DNA from: Chrysopilus asiliformis
Lineage: Eukaryota > Arthropoda > Insecta > Diptera > Rhagionidae
DNA: 64,000 bases
Direction of reading: 5' to 3'
Assembly (NCBI GenBank): GCA_964034945.1
Contig: OZ035960.1
Coordinates: 68,282,994-68,346,993 of the forward strand
This document shows, in pieces, positions 19,470-32,800 of this stretch (the stretch's first letter is position 1; each line of letters begins with the position of its first letter). The position numbers and the translations under genes were made by a program. The notes beneath the pieces are model-generated. The model did not search any database and had not been told where the DNA came from. It saw only the letters and a program-made list of their open reading frames with translations.

Positions 19470-19567
19470 AATCGTCCGTGGCAATATGGAATTATGCTGT
19501 ATGATGGAGATAATGGGGATCGGTAGGAGTGTGGTAATGATTTGATATATGACAGAATGTGTTAACT
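19470..19567 (-). repeat. Errantivirus 5' LTR, only the first ~95 bp recognisable
   Basis: Matches the first part of the 3' LTR (12180-12267) with a few substitutions, from agttaac at 19567 inward to catatt, then a weaker stretch around cgattca. The tgaa target duplication follows at 19568-19571. Confidence 0.75.
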
Positions 19568-19571
19568 TGAA

Positions 19572-19719
19572 TAATATAATAATTATTGAGAATAATTGAG
19601 AATAATGGTATGAATAATATGATTTTGGAATAATCTTAGTAAAGTTTTATAAATAATTTTTTTTTCACATTTGTAATAATCGAATAATTTGTTTAATGTC
19701 ATTAACCAATTCATAATTT
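19572..19719. other. AT-rich interior of decayed Gypsy element
   Basis: Contains the same gaataat-type repeats as 11790-11880. No coding similarity seen. Confidence 0.5.
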
Positions 19720-20420
19720 TTTCATTTTACCAGAGTAATAGGAGAACAATAGGGCGATTTACTCTCACGAATAATGTTTTGACTTTTCAATTCTTCCAAA
19801 ATTTTTTGAAGTTTATTTTTTCGAAATATGATTATCGACGAGGATTAAAATGAAAAGGTTCACTATTAGCTTTATAAAATAAAATTTCCATTTGAAATTC
19901 ATCTGTATTAATTGATTTTCTTCCATTATGCTTTAATGATTTCCAATAATTGTCAATTAAATAATATAACTCGTTTCTTTCAGAATAATTACTATTTTCA
20001 TTAATGTTAATGTTTGAATAATCAGAAGAATAATTAGAAGATCCTTTCGAATCAGAATAATCTATTGACCTTTTTTTGCTCAATTTCTAAATCCAGATTT
20101 ACATTTCGAATAATCTTGTTTTCATTGCAATCATATAAATTATTAATTTCAGAGTATCTGTTAAAAAAATTAAAAAAATCTGTTTTCATCATTTTTTCAT
20201 CAACTACTAATACAGTATTTTGAACTGTTTTATTTTTATATTTAATAAATAATTTAGTTATACCAATAATATTAAGTTTAGTGTTATTAATTCCAAAATA
20301 TTTTTTTCTTAATTCATATTTTTTCCAGTAATTGAAAAAAAAATTTTTTTTTGTCCACTAAAGTTTTTGACTGTGTACAATGCTGATAATTACTTACAGT
20401 AATCGTAAAAATATCATTCA
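19720..20420 (-). pseudogene. pol: Decayed Gypsy pol: protease remnant and reverse transcriptase start
   Basis: Read on the minus strand this follows gag directly. Near 20230-20330 a protease-like half shows I-N-N-T-K-L-N-I-I-G-I-T-K-L followed by a V-L-V-V-D stretch. The expected D-T-G active site upstream is not intact (a T-L-V-D-K-K-K run is seen instead). Near 19840 the P-F-H-F-N-P-R-R text, and in another frame near 19745-19800 the I-I-R-E-S-K-S-P-Y-C-S-P-I-T-L-V segment, are typical of the start of Ty3/Gypsy reverse transcriptase. Stops and a frameshift separate these pieces, and everything after the RT start is missing. The 83-aa frame at 19832-20083 is a piece of this. Confidence 0.65.
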
Positions 20421-20427
20421 TCTCTAG

Positions 20428-21423
20428 TCAAGCTCTCCTTTCCTCATTCGTGTTGGATGATGATCGTCGATAACCAGATGTGCTTGCTTCTACCGGAACC
20501 GGTGTTGATGATTTTTTATCGTTCTTATTTCGATGTGGGCAGTTAACAATAAAATGTCCCTGTTCGCCGCATTCATAACAGCTACCCTTCTCTCTCACTG
20601 GACGCGTACACTGACTCAGTCCGTGGCCTAACCGTCCGCAGTTATCACATCGCACTGTCTCTTTCGTTGGATTAATTGCTGCTACGGTTGTCTTTTTTAC
20701 GTCCCTAAAAGACAACAATAAATCGCCTTTTGTTTGAATTTTCAGAATTCTAGCGGTATTTTCTAGCTGTAAATCATTGAAACCGTCAATAACCCCCGCT
20801 ACAAGTTCTGCCTCTGACAACTCCAAATGCCCAGCGAATACGACTTTTTCAAAAAAATAATCGGAAAATGCCTCTTCGCCTTTCCATTTTCGAGAATCGA
20901 ATTTTCTTCGCCTTTCTGCAATCGATGTCTTGTTTCCGAAAAAAATTTCCAAGCCATCGAGAACTTCGTCAGTTGATGCCACTAAATTTAATGGCGTGGC
21001 CTGATACCACATTTTGGCCTTTCCAGATAATTTTCTAATAATTAATAACTTAACTTCGTTGGCCTCCAAACAATATTTTTCCTTAATTGTGTTGATTTGA
21101 TGCCTCCACATTTGAAAATTATCCTCCATTCCAGAGAATTCGAAAAGCAAATCGCAAATATAATTCAACGATGCACCCTCTGCCCCACGAGCTGCTGGTC
21201 GTCGTTTTAATTCTTCTAACTGCTTTTGCAAGGCAGCAAGGCTCACCGCTTCACTCCCCTCTTCAGCATCGTCAAATGCCTCGTCTGAATCGCCATTCTG
21301 GGAATTTTCACCAAGAAGTCGCTTTATCAAGTCGGCTTTGTTACCGGCTTTCGATATCCCTTTCGACTCGCACAACTCGATCAACTCCTCCTTCCGTAAT
21401 TTATTCAATTCACACTTGTTCAT
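20428..21423 (-). CDS. gag: Gypsy Gag with SAP-like N-terminus and two zinc knuckles
   Basis: 331-aa open frame. Residues about 3-37 look like a SAP DNA-binding motif (L-R-K-E-E-L-I-E-L-C-E-S-K-G...K-A-D-L-I-K-R-L-L). An acidic stretch follows, then a gag capsid-like region (about 85-245) with W-R-H-Q-I-N and A-K-M-W-Y. Two CCHC knuckles lie near 254-267 (C-D-N-C-G-R-L-G-H...C) and 277-290 (C-Y-E-C-G-E-Q-G-H...C), which bind the genomic RNA. The start is 17 nt from the LTR, an unusually short leader. Gag is open although the pol behind it is degraded; it may be a relic or occasionally expressed. Confidence 0.8.
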   Translation of the reverse strand: MNKCELNKLRKEELIELCESKGISKAGNKADLIKRLLGENSQNGDSDEAFDDAEEGSEAVSLAALQKQLEELKRRPAARGAEGASLNYICDLLFEFSGMEDNFQMWRHQINTIKEKYCLEANEVKLLIIRKLSGKAKMWYQATPLNLVASTDEVLDGLEIFFGNKTSIAERRRKFDSRKWKGEEAFSDYFFEKVVFAGHLELSEAELVAGVIDGFNDLQLENTARILKIQTKGDLLLSFRDVKKTTVAAINPTKETVRCDNCGRLGHGLSQCTRPVREKGSCYECGEQGHFIVNCPHRNKNDKKSSTPVPVEASTSGYRRSSSNTNEERRA

Positions 21424-21439
21424 TCCACTTCTGAAGTTT

Positions 21440-21586
21440 TGTAGGCCTCACAAATAAAAGAATAATGATTTCAACTTTATTTATTATGAACTGCTTCGTA
21501 CAAAGTTTGGATGCCAACTGTCCTTTTAGAGGCGTCGGTTCTGTCAAAGTGACAGAGGCGTCAGTGTTACCAGTATGACGCCTACA
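21440..21586 (-). repeat. LTR (147 bp) of decayed Gypsy element, 5' side
   Basis: On the minus strand it starts TGTAGGCGTC and ends GGCCTACA, so it has TG...CA ends with inverted TGTAGG/CCTACA. An aataaa motif lies inside. It precedes gag by 17 nt. The outer 57 bp reappear at 11424-11480. A standard primer-binding site starting TGG directly after the LTR was not seen. Confidence 0.6.
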
Positions 21587-21589
21587 ATT

Positions 21590-21815
21590 GTCTGGTATTG
21601 CCAGATTACATTTCTTTATTTGTTACAACTGGCAATTGAAAATACCAACTCACAAAACAACTACCACCTAATTGGTTTTGTAGACTATTCTGGGCCAGAT
21701 GTCCAATCTCGAGGGTCGACATGCTTAGGACACTACACGGCTATAACATGCCGAAGCCGTGGAAAATGGATCCTGTACAACGACTTATCCTATAATATAA
21801 TACGAGGAATGTCTG
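21590..21815 (+). pseudogene. Fragment resembling the C-terminus of a ubiquitin-specific protease (USP)
   Basis: The frame open from 21575 contains Y-H-L-I-G-F-V-D-Y-S-G (about 21662-21694), a short spacer, then C-L-G-H-Y-T-A-I (about 21721-21744) and K-W-I-L-Y-N-D-L (about 21761-21784). This order is the USP His box: a strand ending in a Ser-Gly turn, the catalytic His in G-H-Y-T/S-A, then W-x-x-Y/F-N-D with the third catalytic residue. The Cys box is absent, so it is a fragment of a deubiquitinase-like sequence. It runs into a tgtctgtctg tract of the next repeat. It may be a captured or degraded exon; its source gene is unknown. Confidence 0.55.
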
Positions 21816-22600
21816 TCTGTCTGCACAAACGATCTCGAAAACCCGCCTAACGATTTTCACGAAACTTGGGGGTTAGGGATTTTTGGGGACAAGAAATCGA
21901 TCTAGATAGGTCTCACCCCTGAGAAAATTCTCCCCTCGCCTGTTATCTTCGAATTGGGTGGTCCGATTTTAATGAAACTTTACAGTATTACTGAGGGTGC
22001 TGAGGGCTTTCGATTTTTCCACTACGAACCTGACTTTTCCCTCCCCTCGAGACCCCTCGCCAGGTATTTTCTAAAATAAGTGAATTTTCAATCACTTTTT
22101 ATGGCATTTTTTCGATGGAAAAAATGAAGGAAAACACGATGAAGGTCTTATGGAGAAACTCCGTCACAAACAAAAATTTTTGGTTTCATGACTAAATCGA
22201 ATTATGCCTAAATCCGGGACTGTTCCGGCGAATGTAAGGATAACTTGAATATCCTTTTTCTCATTTTTTTCTCGGAAAAAATTGGCATTAGGGGTTTTTT
22301 ATGGGTTTTTTATGGGATTAAAGGATGATGCGAATATCTTATTTTCGAGTAGATTAATATCAAAGGGATTTTCTATAGAATTTGAAAATTCGAAACGGAA
22401 GGTCCTGGGAGGCTATTCTCGGAACGTTTCGGATTTTTCGTTACGTTACGGATTACGAATCTCGCCGAAATGTTTTTTCCGTAATCTAAATCCGAAACGT
22501 TTGAAAGATCGTATTCTGGTCACAAAACGTCACCATATTCACCTCATTCCGAAATGTACGTAGAATAGAGCTGTCAAAACGGAAATATTTGAATAGTTTT
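21816..22600. repeat. Non-coding dispersed repeat with a minisatellite-like monomer
   Basis: Begins with tgtctgtctgtctg, then a run of non-coding text (cgattttcacgaaacttggg). Within it 22195-22415 matches the minisatellite family: aaggataac, an A/T-rich ggaaaaaattggcatta segment, and aaacggaaggtcctggg. Then comes a region with recurring aacgtttcgg/cgaaacgt motifs (22425-22500). No gene. Confidence 0.6.
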
Positions 22601-23132
22601 GTTTTGTTTATATTTATTAACTAGTGTTTAACTTGTATTAGAGTAATTTTTCACTAATTTAATATCAGTTAATAATATTTGACTAGTGTTTAATGTAAGT
22701 AATAGTGTATTATGAGTGATTTTTGTTTATTTGTTGATTTTAACGTTTGTTATCGTTTGTTAGCGGGGAGGGAGTGGTTTGATTGAATTTTTATGTATAG
22801 AGTTATGTAAAATCGTATTCTAAACATATTTTACATTTATAAATTTTTCGATATGAAGCGCCGTTTTTGAGACAATTGTAAAAAACTGTTTCATTCGAAT
22901 GGCGGAAGGAGTGGTCCGATTTTCCCCGTCCAATAACTTAGCTTTACTGTTTACGAGAAACGCTACTGTACGAAATTTCAAGTCTCTGCCTCAATCCTTT
23001 TGAAAGTTATGGTGTTACTTTTACTTCATATAATAATTCCATTCGAAAATCATTCTTTTGCGATAAATTCGTGAGCGAATTTTAATTTTCCATTCGTAAA
23101 ATTTTCCATTCCATTCGCGAATACAATTTTAA
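22601..23132. other. AT-rich sequence without recognised features
   Basis: No open frame with recognisable similarity; low GC, with several ccattcg repeats toward the end. Nothing further seen. Confidence 0.6.
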
Positions 23133-23868
23133 ATATCAGTTGTGGTCAACACAAAACTTTCTTCTACAAAATCTACGACCCTGAGCAATTTACGCTAGAG
23201 CCCTGTCGCGTTGTCAACCTAAGACGACCTCCCAATAAATTGTTGGTTCATCCAAAAATATCAAAAACGTACAAAATTTGAGATAACTTGAGAACGGTAA
23301 AAGATATCAATTTACGGTAAATGGCAAAAATGTAGAAAATGTTAACATCCTTAATTATTCTTTGAAGTGATTTGTCGAAAAACCGTTAGTTTGCAAATTA
23401 TTCGCAAAAATATGATTTTTTACATATTAATGAAAATATCTGAATAACGGTAAAAGATAACGGATACGGGTAAAAGACAAAATTGTGCAGAATGCCATTC
23501 TCATTCATTCACTTCATACATTCAGTCAGCAAAAACCCGTTAGTTTTCGAGATAATCGCAAAAAACTGTTTTTTTGGAAATAACGGTTTATCTCGATAAC
23601 AGGTTGAGATATCGAATTATAGCTAAAGACAAAAGTGTGGGAAATTTTATTTTCTCCAAGTTTTGTCATACTTAAGGCCACTAAAAAACGCGTAGTTTGG
23701 GAGTAAATCGAAAAAAACGAAATTGCGATTTTTGAAAAACCGCCATTTTGGATACTTCCGGTTAACGGATTTCCACCAAAAGTTGATAGGATCGTCCCAT
23801 TTCAGGACCCAACATGCCTATAAAATTTCATGGCGCTAGCTCTATTAGTTTCTGAGAAATCTTGTACA
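23133..23868 (-). repeat. Dispersed repeat A, right copy (inverted relative to 10392-11155)
   Basis: Reverse complement of 10392-11155 along nearly its whole length, from atatcagttgtggtcaacac to gagaaatcttgtacacagac. Substitutions and small indels are scattered, so the copies are not recent duplicates. The octamer tract at its end is the giant array that follows. Confidence 0.88.
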
Positions 23869-26800
23869 CAGACTGACAGACTGACAGACTGACAGACTGA
23901 CAGACTGACAGACTGACAGACTGACAGACTGACAGACTGACAGACTGACAGACTGACAGACTGACAGACTGACAGACTGACAGACTGACAGACTGACAGA
24001 CTGACAGACTGACAGACTGACAGACTGACAGACTGACAGACTGACAGACTGACAGACTGACAGACTGACAGACTGACAGACTGACAGACTGACAGACTGA
24101 CAGACTGACAGACTGACAGACTGACAGACTGACAGACTGACAGACTGACAGACTGACAGACTGACAGACTGACAGACTGACAGACTGACAGACTGACAGA
24201 CTGACAGACTGACAGACTGACAGACTGACAGACTGACAGACTGACAGACTGACAGACTGACAGACTGACAGACTGACAGACTGACAGACTGACAGACTGA
24301 CAGACTGACAGACTGACAGACTGACAGACTGACAGACTGACAGACTGACAGACTGACAGACTGACAGACTGACAGACTGACAGACTGACAGACTGACAGA
24401 CTGACAGACTGACAGACTGACAGACTGACAGACTGACAGACTGACAGACTGACAGACTGACAGACTGACAGACTGACAGACTGACAGACTGACAGACTGA
24501 CAGACTGACAGACTGACAGACTGACAGACTGACAGACTGACAGACTGACAGACTGACAGACTGACAGACTGACAGACTGACAGACTGACAGACTGACAGA
24601 CTGACAGACTGACAGACTGACAGACTGACAGACTGACAGACTGACAGACTGACAGACTGACAGACTGACAGACTGACAGACTGACAGACTGACAGACTGA
24701 CAGACTGACAGACTGACAGACTGACAGACTGACAGACTGACAGACTGACAGACTGACAGACTGACAGACTGACAGACTGACAGACTGACAGACTGACAGA
24801 CTGACAGACTGACAGACTGACAGACTGACAGACTGACAGACTGACAGACTGACAGACTGACAGACTGACAGACTGACAGACTGACAGACTGACAGACTGA
24901 CAGACTGACAGACTGACAGACTGACAGACTGACAGACTGACAGACTGACAGACTGACAGACTGACAGACTGACAGACTGACAGACTGACAGACTGACAGA
25001 CTGACAGACTGACAGACTGACAGACTGACAGACTGACAGACTGACAGACTGACAGACTGACAGACTGACAGACTGACAGACTGACAGACTGACAGACTGA
25101 CAGACTGACAGACTGACAGACTGACAGACTGACAGACTGACAGACTGACAGACTGACAGACTGACAGACTGACAGACTGACAGACTGACAGACTGACAGA
25201 CTGACAGACTGACAGACTGACAGACTGACAGACTGACAGACTGACAGACTGACAGACTGACAGACTGACAGACTGACAGACTGACAGACTGACAGACTGA
25301 CAGACTGACAGACTGACAGACTGACAGACTGACAGACTGACAGACTGACAGACTGACAGACTGACAGACTGACAGACTGACAGACTGACAGACTGACAGA
25401 CTGACAGACTGACAGACTGACAGACTGACAGACTGACAGACTGACAGACTGACAGACTGACAGACTGACAGACTGACAGACTGACAGACTGACAGACTGA
25501 CAGACTGACAGACTGACAGACTGACAGACTGACAGACTGACAGACTGACAGACTGACAGACTGACAGACTGACAGACTGACAGACTGACAGACTGACAGA
25601 CTGACAGACTGACAGACTGACAGACTGACAGACTGACAGACTGACAGACTGACAGACTGACAGACTGACAGACTGACAGACTGACAGACTGACAGACTGA
25701 CAGACTGACAGACTGACAGACTGACAGACTGACAGACTGACAGACTGACAGACTGACAGACTGACAGACTGACAGACTGACAGACTGACAGACTGACAGA
25801 CTGACAGACTGACAGACTGACAGACTGACAGACTGACAGACTGACAGACTGACAGACTGACAGACTGACAGACTGACAGACTGACAGACTGACAGACTGA
25901 CAGACTGACAGACTGACAGACTGACAGACTGACAGACTGACAGACTGACAGACTGACAGACTGACAGACTGACAGACTGACAGACTGACAGACTGACAGA
26001 CTGACAGACTGACAGACTGACAGACTGACAGACTGACAGACTGACAGACTGACAGACTGACAGACTGACAGACTGACAGACTGACAGACTGACAGACTGA
26101 CAGACTGACAGACTGACAGACTGACAGACTGACAGACTGACAGACTGACAGACTGACAGACTGACAGACTGACAGACTGACAGACTGACAGACTGACAGA
26201 CTGACAGACTGACAGACTGACAGACTGACAGACTGACAGACTGACAGACTGACAGACTGACAGACTGACAGACTGACAGACTGACAGACTGACAGACTGA
26301 CAGACTGACAGACTGACAGACTGACAGACTGACAGACTGACAGACTGACAGACTGACAGACTGACAGACTGACAGACTGACAGACTGACAGACTGACAGA
26401 CTGACAGACTGACAGACTGACAGACTGACAGACTGACAGACTGACAGACTGACAGACTGACAGACTGACAGACTGACAGACTGACAGACTGACAGACTGA
26501 CAGACTGACAGACTGACAGACTGACAGACTGACAGACTGACAGACTGACAGACTGACAGACTGACAGACTGACAGACTGACAGACTGACAGACTGACAGA
26601 CTGACAGACTGACAGACTGACAGACTGACAGACTGACAGACTGACAGACTGACAGACTGACAGACTGACAGACTGACAGACTGACAGACTGACAGACTGA
26701 CAGACTGACAGACTGACAGACTGACAGACTGACAGACTGACAGACTGACAGACTGACAGACTGACAGACTGACAGACTGACAGACTGACAGACTGACAGA

Positions 26801-29800
26801 CTGACAGACTGACAGACTGACAGACTGACAGACTGACAGACTGACAGACTGACAGACTGACAGACTGACAGACTGACAGACTGACAGACTGACAGACTGA
26901 CAGACTGACAGACTGACAGACTGACAGACTGACAGACTGACAGACTGACAGACTGACAGACTGACAGACTGACAGACTGACAGACTGACAGACTGACAGA
27001 CTGACAGACTGACAGACTGACAGACTGACAGACTGACAGACTGACAGACTGACAGACTGACAGACTGACAGACTGACAGACTGACAGACTGACAGACTGA
27101 CAGACTGACAGACTGACAGACTGACAGACTGACAGACTGACAGACTGACAGACTGACAGACTGACAGACTGACAGACTGACAGACTGACAGACTGACAGA
27201 CTGACAGACTGACAGACTGACAGACTGACAGACTGACAGACTGACAGACTGACAGACTGACAGACTGACAGACTGACAGACTGACAGACTGACAGACTGA
27301 CAGACTGACAGACTGACAGACTGACAGACTGACAGACTGACAGACTGACAGACTGACAGACTGACAGACTGACAGACTGACAGACTGACAGACTGACAGA
27401 CTGACAGACTGACAGACTGACAGACTGACAGACTGACAGACTGACAGACTGACAGACTGACAGACTGACAGACTGACAGACTGACAGACTGACAGACTGA
27501 CAGACTGACAGACTGACAGACTGACAGACTGACAGACTGACAGACTGACAGACTGACAGACTGACAGACTGACAGACTGACAGACTGACAGACTGACAGA
27601 CTGACAGACTGACAGACTGACAGACTGACAGACTGACAGACTGACAGACTGACAGACTGACAGACTGACAGACTGACAGACTGACAGACTGACAGACTGA
27701 CAGACTGACAGACTGACAGACTGACAGACTGACAGACTGACAGACTGACAGACTGACAGACTGACAGACTGACAGACTGACAGACTGACAGACTGACAGA
27801 CTGACAGACTGACAGACTGACAGACTGACAGACTGACAGACTGACAGACTGACAGACTGACAGACTGACAGACTGACAGACTGACAGACTGACAGACTGA
27901 CAGACTGACAGACTGACAGACTGACAGACTGACAGACTGACAGACTGACAGACTGACAGACTGACAGACTGACAGACTGACAGACTGACAGACTGACAGA
28001 CTGACAGACTGACAGACTGACAGACTGACAGACTGACAGACTGACAGACTGACAGACTGACAGACTGACAGACTGACAGACTGACAGACTGACAGACTGA
28101 CAGACTGACAGACTGACAGACTGACAGACTGACAGACTGACAGACTGACAGACTGACAGACTGACAGACTGACAGACTGACAGACTGACAGACTGACAGA
28201 CTGACAGACTGACAGACTGACAGACTGACAGACTGACAGACTGACAGACTGACAGACTGACAGACTGACAGACTGACAGACTGACAGACTGACAGACTGA
28301 CAGACTGACAGACTGACAGACTGACAGACTGACAGACTGACAGACTGACAGACTGACAGACTGACAGACTGACAGACTGACAGACTGACAGACTGACAGA
28401 CTGACAGACTGACAGACTGACAGACTGACAGACTGACAGACTGACAGACTGACAGACTGACAGACTGACAGACTGACAGACTGACAGACTGACAGACTGA
28501 CAGACTGACAGACTGACAGACTGACAGACTGACAGACTGACAGACTGACAGACTGACAGACTGACAGACTGACAGACTGACAGACTGACAGACTGACAGA
28601 CTGACAGACTGACAGACTGACAGACTGACAGACTGACAGACTGACAGACTGACAGACTGACAGACTGACAGACTGACAGACTGACAGACTGACAGACTGA
28701 CAGACTGACAGACTGACAGACTGACAGACTGACAGACTGACAGACTGACAGACTGACAGACTGACAGACTGACAGACTGACAGACTGACAGACTGACAGA
28801 CTGACAGACTGACAGACTGACAGACTGACAGACTGACAGACTGACAGACTGACAGACTGACAGACTGACAGACTGACAGACTGACAGACTGACAGACTGA
28901 CAGACTGACAGACTGACAGACTGACAGACTGACAGACTGACAGACTGACAGACTGACAGACTGACAGACTGACAGACTGACAGACTGACAGACTGACAGA
29001 CTGACAGACTGACAGACTGACAGACTGACAGACTGACAGACTGACAGACTGACAGACTGACAGACTGACAGACTGACAGACTGACAGACTGACAGACTGA
29101 CAGACTGACAGACTGACAGACTGACAGACTGACAGACTGACAGACTGACAGACTGACAGACTGACAGACTGACAGACTGACAGACTGACAGACTGACAGA
29201 CTGACAGACTGACAGACTGACAGACTGACAGACTGACAGACTGACAGACTGACAGACTGACAGACTGACAGACTGACAGACTGACAGACTGACAGACTGA
29301 CAGACTGACAGACTGACAGACTGACAGACTGACAGACTGACAGACTGACAGACTGACAGACTGACAGACTGACAGACTGACAGACTGACAGACTGACAGA
29401 CTGACAGACTGACAGACTGACAGACTGACAGACTGACAGACTGACAGACTGACAGACTGACAGACTGACAGACTGACAGACTGACAGACTGACAGACTGA
29501 CAGACTGACAGACTGACAGACTGACAGACTGACAGACTGACAGACTGACAGACTGACAGACTGACAGACTGACAGACTGACAGACTGACAGACTGACAGA
29601 CTGACAGACTGACAGACTGACAGACTGACAGACTGACAGACTGACAGACTGACAGACTGACAGACTGACAGACTGACAGACTGACAGACTGACAGACTGA
29701 CAGACTGACAGACTGACAGACTGACAGACTGACAGACTGACAGACTGACAGACTGACAGACTGACAGACTGACAGACTGACAGACTGACAGACTGACAGA

Positions 29801-32800
29801 CTGACAGACTGACAGACTGACAGACTGACAGACTGACAGACTGACAGACTGACAGACTGACAGACTGACAGACTGACAGACTGACAGACTGACAGACTGA
29901 CAGACTGACAGACTGACAGACTGACAGACTGACAGACTGACAGACTGACAGACTGACAGACTGACAGACTGACAGACTGACAGACTGACAGACTGACAGA
30001 CTGACAGACTGACAGACTGACAGACTGACAGACTGACAGACTGACAGACTGACAGACTGACAGACTGACAGACTGACAGACTGACAGACTGACAGACTGA
30101 CAGACTGACAGACTGACAGACTGACAGACTGACAGACTGACAGACTGACAGACTGACAGACTGACAGACTGACAGACTGACAGACTGACAGACTGACAGA
30201 CTGACAGACTGACAGACTGACAGACTGACAGACTGACAGACTGACAGACTGACAGACTGACAGACTGACAGACTGACAGACTGACAGACTGACAGACTGA
30301 CAGACTGACAGACTGACAGACTGACAGACTGACAGACTGACAGACTGACAGACTGACAGACTGACAGACTGACAGACTGACAGACTGACAGACTGACAGA
30401 CTGACAGACTGACAGACTGACAGACTGACAGACTGACAGACTGACAGACTGACAGACTGACAGACTGACAGACTGACAGACTGACAGACTGACAGACTGA
30501 CAGACTGACAGACTGACAGACTGACAGACTGACAGACTGACAGACTGACAGACTGACAGACTGACAGACTGACAGACTGACAGACTGACAGACTGACAGA
30601 CTGACAGACTGACAGACTGACAGACTGACAGACTGACAGACTGACAGACTGACAGACTGACAGACTGACAGACTGACAGACTGACAGACTGACAGACTGA
30701 CAGACTGACAGACTGACAGACTGACAGACTGACAGACTGACAGACTGACAGACTGACAGACTGACAGACTGACAGACTGACAGACTGACAGACTGACAGA
30801 CTGACAGACTGACAGACTGACAGACTGACAGACTGACAGACTGACAGACTGACAGACTGACAGACTGACAGACTGACAGACTGACAGACTGACAGACTGA
30901 CAGACTGACAGACTGACAGACTGACAGACTGACAGACTGACAGACTGACAGACTGACAGACTGACAGACTGACAGACTGACAGACTGACAGACTGACAGA
31001 CTGACAGACTGACAGACTGACAGACTGACAGACTGACAGACTGACAGACTGACAGACTGACAGACTGACAGACTGACAGACTGACAGACTGACAGACTGA
31101 CAGACTGACAGACTGACAGACTGACAGACTGACAGACTGACAGACTGACAGACTGACAGACTGACAGACTGACAGACTGACAGACTGACAGACTGACAGA
31201 CTGACAGACTGACAGACTGACAGACTGACAGACTGACAGACTGACAGACTGACAGACTGACAGACTGACAGACTGACAGACTGACAGACTGACAGACTGA
31301 CAGACTGACAGACTGACAGACTGACAGACTGACAGACTGACAGACTGACAGACTGACAGACTGACAGACTGACAGACTGACAGACTGACAGACTGACAGA
31401 CTGACAGACTGACAGACTGACAGACTGACAGACTGACAGACTGACAGACTGACAGACTGACAGACTGACAGACTGACAGACTGACAGACTGACAGACTGA
31501 CAGACTGACAGACTGACAGACTGACAGACTGACAGACTGACAGACTGACAGACTGACAGACTGACAGACTGACAGACTGACAGACTGACAGACTGACAGA
31601 CTGACAGACTGACAGACTGACAGACTGACAGACTGACAGACTGACAGACTGACAGACTGACAGACTGACAGACTGACAGACTGACAGACTGACAGACTGA
31701 CAGACTGACAGACTGACAGACTGACAGACTGACAGACTGACAGACTGACAGACTGACAGACTGACAGACTGACAGACTGACAGACTGACAGACTGACAGA
31801 CTGACAGACTGACAGACTGACAGACTGACAGACTGACAGACTGACAGACTGACAGACTGACAGACTGACAGACTGACAGACTGACAGACTGACAGACTGA
31901 CAGACTGACAGACTGACAGACTGACAGACTGACAGACTGACAGACTGACAGACTGACAGACTGACAGACTGACAGACTGACAGACTGACAGACTGACAGA
32001 CTGACAGACTGACAGACTGACAGACTGACAGACTGACAGACTGACAGACTGACAGACTGACAGACTGACAGACTGACAGACTGACAGACTGACAGACTGA
32101 CAGACTGACAGACTGACAGACTGACAGACTGACAGACTGACAGACTGACAGACTGACAGACTGACAGACTGACAGACTGACAGACTGACAGACTGACAGA
32201 CTGACAGACTGACAGACTGACAGACTGACAGACTGACAGACTGACAGACTGACAGACTGACAGACTGACAGACTGACAGACTGACAGACTGACAGACTGA
32301 CAGACTGACAGACTGACAGACTGACAGACTGACAGACTGACAGACTGACAGACTGACAGACTGACAGACTGACAGACTGACAGACTGACAGACTGACAGA
32401 CTGACAGACTGACAGACTGACAGACTGACAGACTGACAGACTGACAGACTGACAGACTGACAGACTGACAGACTGACAGACTGACAGACTGACAGACTGA
32501 CAGACTGACAGACTGACAGACTGACAGACTGACAGACTGACAGACTGACAGACTGACAGACTGACAGACTGACAGACTGACAGACTGACAGACTGACAGA
32601 CTGACAGACTGACAGACTGACAGACTGACAGACTGACAGACTGACAGACTGACAGACTGACAGACTGACAGACTGACAGACTGACAGACTGACAGACTGA
32701 CAGACTGACAGACTGACAGACTGACAGACTGACAGACTGACAGACTGACAGACTGACAGACTGACAGACTGACAGACTGACAGACTGACAGACTGACAGA

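Larger units (their letters stand above)
11881..19567 (-). mobile_element. Errantivirus (Gypsy-type endogenous retrovirus), defective
   Basis: Minus-strand element with gag, pol and env, flanked by the 4-bp duplication tgaa (11877-11880 and 19568-19571). Its termini read AGTTA...TAACT, as in the Drosophila gypsy group. The 3' LTR is complete (11881-12267), preceded by a purine tract. The 5' LTR is recognisable only for about its first 95 bp (to about 19470). A mariner is inserted in the 5' leader. Env has an in-frame stop and a frameshift. Gag and pol remain open. Confidence 0.88.
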
